A DNA stretch of 64,000 nucleotides, from NCBI RefSeq assembly GCF_004331735.1, contig NZ_SJSO01000006.1, positions 1-64,000 on the forward strand, in the 5' to 3' direction. Under the pieces are notes generated by a model. It was not told where the DNA came from. It ran no database searches and saw nothing but the letters and a program-made list of their open reading frames with translations. The stretch is from Pedobacter psychrodurus. GTDB taxonomy: Bacteria; Bacteroidota; Bacteroidia; Sphingobacteriales; Sphingobacteriaceae. The position numbers and the translations under genes were made by a program. Positions 34,871-42,245 of the stretch are shown here, piece by piece. How positions within the stretch are numbered: the first letter of the stretch is position 1; every line of letters starts with the position of its first letter.

Positions 34871-36211
34871 ATGCAAAACAATATAAACGATCGAAAGGCA
34901 AAGTCCCCTGTAGGGGGGGTGGGGGTCTTTTGGTTCCGCCGGGATTTACGCTTAGCAGATAATGCCGCTTTATATCATGCCCTTAAAAGCGGTTATCCGG
35001 TTTTACCATTGTTTATTTTTGATCAAAACATATTAGATAAACTTCCAAAAAACGATGCCCGGGTAACCTTCATTTATCAAACCATTGAAGATTTAAAAAA
35101 AGAACTTCAGCAATATGGATCAGATTTATTGGTAAAATACGGCAAACCCGAAAAAATATGGCCAGAAATTTTAAAGGAATATGATGTTAAGGGCGTATAC
35201 AGCAATCATGACTATGAGCCTTATGCTCGTGAACGTGATGATAACATGGCCGAATTTTTAACCAGCGAAAAAATCGTATTTAAAACGTATAAGGATCAGG
35301 TTATCTTTGAAAAAAATGAAATCCTAAAAGCAGACAAAACACCTTATACCGTCTTTACACCTTTCTACAAACAATGGCATGCCAAGCTGAACGATTTTTA
35401 TGTAAAAGCTTATCCTACCAAAAAATACCTTAAAAATCTATTACAAAGCAAACATCTGCCCCACCCAGGTTTAAATGAAATGGGCTTTGAAAAGAGCAAG
35501 CTGGATTTTCCGAAAATCAGTTATACAAACAAACTCGATGATTACGCAAAAGAGCGTGATTTCCCTGCGCTTGATGGCACCACACACATCGGCCTGCATT
35601 TGCGTTTTGGAACGTTGAGCATCCGGAAAGCAGTTAAGGATGCATTGGAAACGAAATCGAATGTCTGGCTTTCTGAATTGGCATGGCGAGAATTTTATAT
35701 GACTATACTTTGGCATTTCCCCTACTCAGCTTTCGATTCGTTTAAAAAACAGTACGATAAAATTAAGTGGCGCAACAACGAGGCTGAATTTAAAGCCTGG
35801 TGCGAGGGCAATACAGGTTATCCGATTGTAGATGCAGGGATGAGGCAGCTTAACCAAACCGGCTGGATGCACAACCGCGTACGAATGGTTGTGGGTAGTT
35901 TTTTAGCCAAACATTTACTAATAGACTGGCGATGGGGAGAAGCCTATTTTGCCGAAAAGTTATTGGATTATGAAATGGCAAGCAATGTGGGAGGCTGGCA
36001 ATGGGCTGCAGGATCGGGAAATGATGCCGCACCTTATTTTAGGGTTTTTAATCCTGAACTCCAAACCAAAAAATTCGACCCTAAGTTCGAATATATTAAA
36101 AAATGGGTGCCAGAATTTGGGACAAAAAAATATGCCCAACCAATAGTTGAGCATACATTTGCAAGAGAAAGGGTTTTAAAAACTTTTAAAGAAGCTTTAT
36201 CTAATTCGTAA
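34871..36211 (+). CDS. Deoxyribodipyrimidine photolyase (class I type)
   Basis: 446 residues. The photolyase alpha/beta domain begins VFWFRRDLRLADNAALYHAL, but is preceded by an unusual N-terminus MQNNINDRKAKSPVGGVG. The FAD domain includes THIGLHLRFGTLSIRKA, LAWREFYMTILWHFP, GYPIVDAGMRQLNQTGWMHN, DWRWGEAYFAEKL, and GGWQWAAGSGNDAAPYFRVF, all canonical for CPD photolyases that split cyclobutane pyrimidine dimers with blue light. The N-terminal KSPVGGVGV is encoded by a G-rich stretch resembling a dispersed repeat. The 3' end overlaps the convergent FKBP gene by 11 bases. Confidence 0.93.
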   Translation: MQNNINDRKAKSPVGGVGVFWFRRDLRLADNAALYHALKSGYPVLPLFIFDQNILDKLPKNDARVTFIYQTIEDLKKELQQYGSDLLVKYGKPEKIWPEILKEYDVKGVYSNHDYEPYARERDDNMAEFLTSEKIVFKTYKDQVIFEKNEILKADKTPYTVFTPFYKQWHAKLNDFYVKAYPTKKYLKNLLQSKHLPHPGLNEMGFEKSKLDFPKISYTNKLDDYAKERDFPALDGTTHIGLHLRFGTLSIRKAVKDALETKSNVWLSELAWREFYMTILWHFPYSAFDSFKKQYDKIKWRNNEAEFKAWCEGNTGYPIVDAGMRQLNQTGWMHNRVRMVVGSFLAKHLLIDWRWGEAYFAEKLLDYEMASNVGGWQWAAGSGNDAAPYFRVFNPELQTKKFDPKFEYIKKWVPEFGTKKYAQPIVEHTFARERVLKTFKEALSNS

Positions 36212-37070
36212 CCTTTACAATTTCAATATCAAAATCTAAAGGAGATACTCCATTCGCTAAATCAGAAGGGATAATCAAACGAAGCTTTCCGCCAGCAGTT
36301 ACTTTTCCTGGTAATATTAACTGCCAACCTTTATATAGATTACTCAAAACATCAGTAAATGTTCCATCGGTACTACTTTGCAAAACTGTTCCATCCAAAT
36401 AACGCACAGTGTAATTAGCAACGATTGTAGAGTTCACATTAATTACATCTGTTCCCGTTCCAGGTGTAGTAATGCTATAGCGGGCTCTAGAAGGATCTTT
36501 AATCAGTGTTAAATTATTATTGGCAATGAGTTTATTGATTTCAAATTCATCTATTTCATGTCTTTTCGATTCAGGATAAATACCCAAATCGACAAGAATA
36601 TTTTCATTTGATCCAATATTCAAAAAACTTACCCCGTTTTTACCAAAAGCCATGCTAGAAGGCATAATTAAAGTTGCTTTGCCGCCTCTTTTTAATTTGG
36701 TTAACACTTCTCTGATTGGCGTAAATACATACGATACACTATTAATTGTAAATCGATCTGTATAGCCCAAAAAAGTACCTGGAATCATTAAATCAGATGT
36801 TTGATTTAGTACCTGTCCAGATAAAGTTTTAAACGTATAAGAATAATAAACCGAATCTTGGTTTTTAACAACATCACCAGTACCTGGTGTCGTAACTTTA
36901 TAATAATAGCCTTTTGTATCCTTATCGAAGCTAAGGTTATTCTTTTTAAGGTACGCTTGAATAGCGGCATCATCTACAACTTCAATAGACTCATATTCCT
37001 TTTTACATGAGCTGAAGATTGTAGTAGCCAGTAAAAGTGCGAATAGGCTAAGTTTAGTAAATTTGTTCAT
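36201..37070 (-). CDS. FKBP-type peptidyl-prolyl isomerase lipoprotein with tandem FKBP-like domains
   Basis: 289 residues. Lipobox ends at Cys22 (LATTIFSSCKK), so it is anchored by lipid. Two FKBP-like modules follow: about residues 55-165 (GYYYKVTTPGTGDVVKNQDSV, YSYTFKTLSGQVLNQTS, KRGGKATLIMPSSMAFG) and 190-287 (ARYSITTPGTGTDVINVNS, NYTVRYLDGTVLQSS, AGGKLRLIIPSDLANG). The second lacks part of the aromatic pocket, so isomerase activity is likelier in the first. Predicted role in folding of envelope proteins. A smaller paralog lies upstream on the same strand. Confidence 0.87.
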   Translation of the reverse strand: MNKFTKLSLFALLLATTIFSSCKKEYESIEVVDDAAIQAYLKKNNLSFDKDTKGYYYKVTTPGTGDVVKNQDSVYYSYTFKTLSGQVLNQTSDLMIPGTFLGYTDRFTINSVSYVFTPIREVLTKLKRGGKATLIMPSSMAFGKNGVSFLNIGSNENILVDLGIYPESKRHEIDEFEINKLIANNNLTLIKDPSRARYSITTPGTGTDVINVNSTIVANYTVRYLDGTVLQSSTDGTFTDVLSNLYKGWQLILPGKVTAGGKLRLIIPSDLANGVSPLDFDIEIVKVTN

Positions 37071-37232
37071 TTATTATTGTACGTCTGTAAGTGTTATTGT
37101 TAAATGTAGCATATCAATAGAATAATACGTTTAAACTTAACTATCAATCGCAAAAATAAGCTTTTAATATGGATGCTACAATTTTTAACCTATTTTAACA
37201 AATAAGCCTATTGTTAACACTGAAGAATAAAC

Positions 37233-37679
37233 CTATTGTGTGTTCGAAAGCTGAATTGTAAAATCCAATACCGAATTACCTGGAATAGAACCTACGGCTC
37301 CGCTTCCATAACCTAAACTTGGTGGAACAATTAATCTGATTTCGCCGCCTTTTTGAATTTTAGGGATACCGATTCTCCAACCTGATATTAGCTCGGCAAG
37401 GTTAAAGGTCTGCTCTTTACCCCCACCATTATCAAATACATTTCCGTTTAATAACCTTCCTTCATATTTAATGGTTATTTTGGTATTATTTGGATAAGTG
37501 AACGAACCCGAACCAGGTTTAATCACTTGATAATATAAGCCAGAGTCGTCTCTAACCGCATTAATATTATTTTTTTTGATAAAATCTGTAATCTGTTTTT
37601 CAGCATCTTCATCTTTTTTGCAAGATGAAACCACAGCTACACATAAAAGAAGTATCGTAAGAAATCTAAATTTAACCAT
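37233..37679 (-). CDS. FKBP-type peptidyl-prolyl isomerase lipoprotein
   Basis: 148 residues. Lipobox AVVSSCKK ends at about Cys20. A single FKBP domain is present: GLYYQVIKPGSGSFTYPNNT, ITIKYEGRLLNGNVFDNG, FNLAELISGWRIGIPKIQKG, GGEIRLIVPPSLGYGSGAV and IPGNSVLDFTIQL. It includes GWRxGxxxIxxGG and the LGYG loop that make the isomerase pocket. Separated from the two-domain paralog by about 160 bases, so a joint transcript is likely but not certain. Confidence 0.93.
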   Translation of the reverse strand: MVKFRFLTILLLCVAVVSSCKKDEDAEKQITDFIKKNNINAVRDDSGLYYQVIKPGSGSFTYPNNTKITIKYEGRLLNGNVFDNGGGKEQTFNLAELISGWRIGIPKIQKGGEIRLIVPPSLGYGSGAVGSIPGNSVLDFTIQLSNTQ

Positions 37680-37768
37680 GCGCGAAAATAGGATTTTAAT
37701 AACATAAAGCTAGGCGTTATGATTTTTGAATTTCTTATGGACTACTACAAGAAAAAACCAAGAGGAAT

Positions 37769-37853
37769 CGTCATTCCCAACCCGATAGCTATCGGGTTGA
37801 TTGGGAATCGTAATACTATTAGCTTTAAGATTCCCGCCTGCGCGGGAATGACG
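37769..37853. repeat. GTCATTCCC-type double-hairpin repeat, copy 3
   Basis: CGTCATTCCCAACCCGATAG opens it, CCTGCGCGGGAATGACG closes it. The first hairpin is long (CAACCCGATAGCTATCGGGTTG), the second is ATTCCCGC/GCGGGAAT. The spacer ends in CTTTAAGA. Confidence 0.75.
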
Positions 37854-37988
37854 ACCTTCCTACTGAAATCTTTCTATGGTAGCCTGTCGAAAGATTTGTA
37901 AAATCCAGCTTAAAGTGTTTCGACAGGCTCAATATGACAAACTAGGATGAGAACTACCTTTAGGATACAACTTATAGATTATAAGCAC

Positions 37989-38036
37989 ATAAAAAAAGGT
38001 TTAGTGTCTGGGTTAATGCACCCAGGCCCTAAACCT
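37989..38036 (-). terminator. Terminator of the fad operon
   Basis: On the minus strand GGTTTAG and CTGGGT pair with ACCCAG and CTAAACC, followed by TTTTTTT. It lies 23 bases after the acyl-CoA dehydrogenase stop. Confidence 0.88.
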
Positions 38037-38058
38037 TAAACCCTACACCTTTAGCCTT

Positions 38059-39852
38059 TTAAAAAATATATTTATTTGCCTCAATAAGCTGTTGTGCAAC
38101 TCTTTGGCGTGCATCTTTAACATTAAACGGCTCTACTTTTGTAAAACGGCGTAAACCAACCAACATCATACGTTGCTCATCACCATCAGCAAAAGCCCAA
38201 AGTGCTTCTTTACCTGCTTTGGCAGTACCATCAACCGCTTCTACTAAATAAATTCTTAATAGGTCTAATTGACCCGCAACTGCTTCTTCGCCGCGGGTAC
38301 TTGCCAATTTTTCTGTTCTCAATAAAGCCGATTCGAGCACATAAACATAACCGGCCATGTCGGCAATGTTCATTAAAATTTCCTGCTCTTTACTTAAAGT
38401 CATCATTAACTTTTGAACGGCAGCACCAGCCACCATTAAGGTTGCCTTCTTCAAATTCGATAATACCTTTTTCTCTGCAGCAAACAGAGTGGTATCTTCT
38501 TCACCAAAATCAGGGATGCTCATCAGTTCGGCTGCTACGGCTGTGGCGGGTGTCATTAAGTCCAATTCACCTTTCATGGCACGTTTCAGCATCATATCAA
38601 CGGTTAACAAGCGGTTAATTTCATTTGTACCTTCAAAAATCCTGTTAATACGTGCATCACGATAAGCCCTGTCCATTGGTGCATCAGCAGAGAAACCCAT
38701 ACCGCCATAAATCTGTACGCCTTCATCTACTGTATAATCTAACGCTTCAGAGCCCCAAACTTTTAAAATGGCACACTCTACTGCAAATTGCTCAACAGAT
38801 TTCAGTCTTGCTTTACCAGATTCCATTCCACCTGCAACCAATTGGTCGTAAGTATCATCAATATTCTGACCGGCACGATAGTTCGCAGCATCAACAGCAT
38901 ATAACTTTGAAGCGATTTCTGCAATTTTAAAACGGATAGCCCCATACTTCGAAATCGGGCGTCCAAACTGGATCCGCTCATTCGAATAATTAATTGCAGT
39001 ATTTAAAGTTGCTTTTGAAGCCCCTATAGCCGCAGCTGATAATTTGATACGGCCGATATTTAAAATGTTTACTGCGATTTTGAAACCATTTTCTCTATCA
39101 CTCAACATATTCTCAACAGGTACCTGGCAGTCGTTAAAGAAAACCTGACGGGTTGAAGAACCTTTAATACCCATTTTATGTTCTTCAGGATTCATGGTGA
39201 TGCCACCGAAATCCTTCTCCACAATAAATGCAGTTAAGTTTTTATCATCGTCAATTTTCGCGAAAACAATAAAAATATCAGCAAAACCACCATTAGTGAT
39301 CCACATTTTCTGACCAGTAATGATGTAATGTTTACCATCTTCGCTCAACTGAGCTTTCGTTTTACCAGAGTTTGCATCCGAACCTGAGTTTGGCTCGGTT
39401 AAGCAATATGCTGCTTTCCATTCGCCAGAACCTAGTTTTGGAATATATTTTGCTTTTTGCTCTTCATTACCATAATATAAAATCGGTAGCGTACCAATTC
39501 CGGTATGCGCAGAAAGTGCAACAGCAAAAGAGTGGCCAGCACCCACCACATCTGCAACTAGCATTGAAGTGTTGAAGTTTTTACCGAAACCTCCGTACTC
39601 TTCTGGTACCGAAACGCCTAAAATACCCAGTTCGCCAGCTTTGGTTAAAAGTGTCGGCATTAACTCAGGGTCTTCCTGTTTATCAATTTTATCTAAATTG
39701 GGATAAACTTCTGTGGCCAAAAAATCGCGACAGGTTTGCGCAATCATCTGCTGCTCTTCATCAAATTCTTCAGGGATAAATACCTCCTGATAAGTGGTAT
39801 CTTTAATTAAAAATTCGCCACCTTTAATTGTCTTTTTTTCAGTTGTTTCCAT
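38059..39852 (-). CDS. Acyl-CoA dehydrogenase
   Basis: 597 residues, longer than the 380-residue class and like the fadE-type of Bacillus/Bacteroidota. It starts the fatty acyl-CoA spiral by alpha-beta dehydrogenation with FAD. The FAD/acyl-binding core has LTEPNSGSDANSGKTKAQ, WITNGGFADIFIVFAK, GIKGSSTRQVFFNDCQVPVE and AKLYAVDAANYR, and GGMGFSADAPMDRAYRDARI, then FEGTNEINRLL near residue 413. An extra C-terminal helical region follows. Last gene of the marR-fadN-fadA-fadE unit. Confidence 0.94.
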   Translation of the reverse strand: METTEKKTIKGGEFLIKDTTYQEVFIPEEFDEEQQMIAQTCRDFLATEVYPNLDKIDKQEDPELMPTLLTKAGELGILGVSVPEEYGGFGKNFNTSMLVADVVGAGHSFAVALSAHTGIGTLPILYYGNEEQKAKYIPKLGSGEWKAAYCLTEPNSGSDANSGKTKAQLSEDGKHYIITGQKMWITNGGFADIFIVFAKIDDDKNLTAFIVEKDFGGITMNPEEHKMGIKGSSTRQVFFNDCQVPVENMLSDRENGFKIAVNILNIGRIKLSAAAIGASKATLNTAINYSNERIQFGRPISKYGAIRFKIAEIASKLYAVDAANYRAGQNIDDTYDQLVAGGMESGKARLKSVEQFAVECAILKVWGSEALDYTVDEGVQIYGGMGFSADAPMDRAYRDARINRIFEGTNEINRLLTVDMMLKRAMKGELDLMTPATAVAAELMSIPDFGEEDTTLFAAEKKVLSNLKKATLMVAGAAVQKLMMTLSKEQEILMNIADMAGYVYVLESALLRTEKLASTRGEEAVAGQLDLLRIYLVEAVDGTAKAGKEALWAFADGDEQRMMLVGLRRFTKVEPFNVKDARQRVAQQLIEANKYIF

Positions 39853-39858
39853 TGTTAT

Positions 39859-40485
39859 GAGATTTGAGAAATGAGATTTGAGATTTGAGACCTGCTCAAA
39901 TTCAAACTCAAATCGTTTATTGTTTCATGAGATATTAGATTTGAGACCTACTCAAATTCCAATCTCAAATCGATTATTGTTTCTTTTTGAGATGCTAGAT
40001 ATGAGATTTGAGACCGAACACCTTCTCAAATCTATTGCCTCCTATCTTTTAACATTAATTTTCTTTTCCAGCATTTGCTGAAAACCATAAGTCATTTTTT
40101 GTAACTCATCAATCTGAGTAAGTAATGGGTCTAAAATTTCAGATTCAAGAATTGCGAGTTTATTAGCAATTACCAATTGAGTTTGTAATTCATAAGAAGA
40201 TCCGTTGGCTATTCCTAAAAAGTTATTAAATTCTTTAACGGAGTTCCTTCCGGCACCTTCGGCAATATTAGATGGAATTGAGACAGCTGCCCTTCGAGAT
40301 TGGCTAATCAGTCCAAAACGTTCATCAGATGGAAATGTCGAGGTTGCCTTATACACATCAACAGCTAAGTCAATAGCCTTATTCCAAATCTTTAGTTCTT
40401 TTAAATTATTCATTTATATTTTATTTATAGGAATAACATAAGCGGATGTTATGTCTCAAATCTCATATCTAGCTTCTCAAGTCTA
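39859..40485. mobile_element. Candidate mobile cassette A: four-helix-bundle gene with GAGATTTGAGA ends
   Basis: GAGATTTGAGA-type tracts lie to the left (39859-40035, including a tandem of about 65 bases) and their complement TCTCAAATCTCATATCTAG lies to the right (40453-40471). The cassette fills the entire gap between the start of the acyl-CoA dehydrogenase gene and the thiolase stop. A near copy occupies the next gap. Confidence 0.5.
40042..40413 (-). CDS. Four-helix bundle protein (S23/IVP-like), paralog A
   Basis: 123 residues. The hallmarks LKIWNKAIDLAVDVYKATSTF, RFGLISQSRRAAVSIPSNIA, EGAGRNS and NFLGIANGSSYELQTQL match the 23S rRNA intervening-sequence protein family, whose fold is also used by Avd of diversity-generating retroelements. 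The function of stand-alone members is not known. It differs from paralog B by 8 residues by my count (about 93% identity). It lies in the same orientation as the fad genes and inside their gap. Confidence 0.93.
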   Translation of the reverse strand: MNNLKELKIWNKAIDLAVDVYKATSTFPSDERFGLISQSRRAAVSIPSNIAEGAGRNSVKEFNNFLGIANGSSYELQTQLVIANKLAILESEILDPLLTQIDELQKMTYGFQQMLEKKINVKR

Positions 40486-41658
40486 AAAAAGTTCAAATAT
40501 CCCCGCAGCACCTTGCCCAGTTCCTACGCACATGGTTACCATTCCGTATTTCTTGTTTTGCCTTTTTAGCTCATTCATGATCTGAACGGTAAGTTTCGCT
40601 CCGGTACAGCCCAGCGGGTGCCCAAGCGCAATTGCGCCACCATTTACATTAATTACATCAGGATTTAAATCTAATGTTCTGATTACCGCTAAAGATTGAG
40701 AAGCAAAAGCTTCGTTCAGCTCGATTAAATCGAGATCCTCTTTTTTCAATCCGGCTTGTTTCAGTGCTTTTGGAATCGCCTCAATTGGACCAATCCCCAT
40801 AATGCGTGGTGGAACTCCTGCGATCCCGTAACTTACCAACCTGGCAATCGGTTCTGCATTTAATTCTTTCATTTTCTTTTCAGACACCACTAAAACAAAA
40901 GCTGCCCCGTCAGATGTTTGCGATGAATTACCTGCGGTTACACTTCCAACCGCATCAAATACGGGTTTTAGTTTCGCCAACTTATCTAAGGTAGTATCTG
41001 CACGTGGACCTTCATCTGTATCAACTACGTAAGAACGCGTTTTCTTTTTAAGGTTTGCATCGAGGTAATTTTCGTTTACCGTGATTGGCAGAACCCCATC
41101 TTTTAAATGACCGTTTTTTATAGCGTGAATGGCTTTCTCATGAGATTTTAACGAAAAAGCATCCTGATCTTCACGGCTAACATTATATTCTTTAGCTACC
41201 GCTTCGGCGGTTAAACCCATTCCCCAATACCAGTCTGGATTGTTTTTTGCCACCTCGGCGTTTGGAACCAATTTCCACCCACCAAAAGGCATTCCGCTCA
41301 TTACTTCTACACCACCCGCAATAATACAATCAGCCATGCCTGCTTTAATTTTAGCTACAGCAGTGGCAATGGTATCTAAACCCGATGCACAATAACGGTT
41401 TACAGTAACGCCAGGAACTTTATCGGTATCCAAACCCATTAGCGAAATCATACGGCCAATATTTAAGCCCTGCTCTGCTTCGGGTGTAGCATTCCCCACA
41501 ATTACATCGTCAATCTGTTCGTTATCTAAATTCGGAACCGATGCCACTAAAGCCCTAATTACTTCTGCGGCTAAATCATCAGCTCTTGTAAAACGGAATA
41601 CGCCACGGGGTGCTTTGCCCACTGCTGTACGATATCCGGCTATAATATATGCTTCCAT
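40483..41658 (-). CDS. Acetyl-CoA C-acyltransferase (3-ketoacyl-CoA thiolase)
   Basis: 391 residues. The acyl-accepting Cys is in [15 protein letters not shown] (about residue 90), [18 protein letters not shown] (about 341-358) holds the conserved His, and [15 protein letters not shown] at the C-terminus holds the second active Cys. It makes the last step of beta-oxidation, cleaving 3-ketoacyl-CoA to acetyl-CoA. Middle gene of the fad operon, with the cassettes on either side. Confidence 0.96.
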   Translation of the reverse strand: MEAYIIAGYRTAVGKAPRGVFRFTRADDLAAEVIRALVASVPNLDNEQIDDVIVGNATPEAEQGLNIGRMISLMGLDTDKVPGVTVNRYCASGLDTIATAVAKIKAGMADCIIAGGVEVMSGMPFGGWKLVPNAEVAKNNPDWYWGMGLTAEAVAKEYNVSREDQDAFSLKSHEKAIHAIKNGHLKDGVLPITVNENYLDANLKKKTRSYVVDTDEGPRADTTLDKLAKLKPVFDAVGSVTAGNSSQTSDGAAFVLVVSEKKMKELNAEPIARLVSYGIAGVPPRIMGIGPIEAIPKALKQAGLKKEDLDLIELNEAFASQSLAVIRTLDLNPDVINVNGGAIALGHPLGCTGAKLTVQIMNELKRQNKKYGMVTMCVGTGQGAAGIFELF

Positions 41659-41662
41659 TGTT

Positions 41663-42245
41663 TAAGATTTGAGATCTGAGATTTGAGATTTGAGACCTGC
41701 CCAAATTCAAACTTCAGATCGATTATTGTTCTTTTAGATATGAGATTTGAGACGTTAGATGTGAGACCAATTACTTTCTTAAATCTAGCGTCTCAAATCT
41801 TTTATCTTTTAATATTAATTTTCTTCTCCAGCATCTGCTGGAAACTATAAGTCATTTTTTGTAACTCATCAATCTGAGTGAGTAAAGGATCTAAAATTTC
41901 AGATTCAAGAATTGCGAGTTTATTAGCGATTATCAATTGAGTTTGCAGTTCGTAAGAAGAACCATTGGCAATCCCTAAAAAGTTATTAAATTCTTTAACT
42001 GAGTTTCTTCCAGCACCTTCAGCAATATTAGATGGAATTGAAACAGCTGCTCTTCTAGCTTGACTTATCAAACCAAAACGTTCGTCAGTTGGAAAAGTTG
42101 AAGTTGCTTTGTAAACATCAACCGCTAAAACAATAGCTTTACTCCAAATCTTTAACTCTCTTAAATTATTCATGTCTATTATTCTAACGCTATGCTATGA
42201 ACGACGCAGCCTGTCTCAAATCTATTGTCTCCTATCTCACATCTA
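41663..42245. mobile_element. Candidate mobile cassette B: four-helix-bundle gene with GAGATTTGAGA ends
   Basis: AGATTTGAGATCTGAGATTT begins the left tract (41665-41800) and its complement TGTCTCAAATCTATTG starts at 42211, running to the fadN-type stop codon. Left flank and coding region align with cassette A over hundreds of bases, apart from one missing tandem unit. Confidence 0.5.
41802..42173 (-). CDS. Four-helix bundle protein (S23/IVP-like), paralog B
   Basis: 123 residues; same length and order of motifs as paralog A (RFGLISQARRAAVSIPSNIA, EGAGRNSVKEFNNF, GSSYELQTQLIIANKLAIL). Changes are scattered: R5, S11, V15, T29, A39, I81, S109 and I121 as against K, N, D, S, S, V, G and V. Both look intact and are read on the fad mRNA. 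Role unknown. Confidence 0.93.
   Translation of the reverse strand: MNNLRELKIWSKAIVLAVDVYKATSTFPTDERFGLISQARRAAVSIPSNIAEGAGRNSVKEFNNFLGIANGSSYELQTQLIIANKLAILESEILDPLLTQIDELQKMTYSFQQMLEKKINIKR

Larger units (their letters stand above)
37680..38058. other. Repeat-rich gap before the fad operon end
   Basis: 379 bases with no gene. It holds a GTCATTCCC-type repeat (37769-37853), a GCCTGTCGAAAGATT/AGTGTTTCGACAGGC inverted repeat (about 37872-37930), and a terminator at 37989-38036. Confidence 0.6.

Noticed and set aside
39859..42245. Diversity-generating retroelement, suggested by the Avd-like fold
   Set aside because: No reverse transcriptase, template repeat or variable target gene was found nearby.
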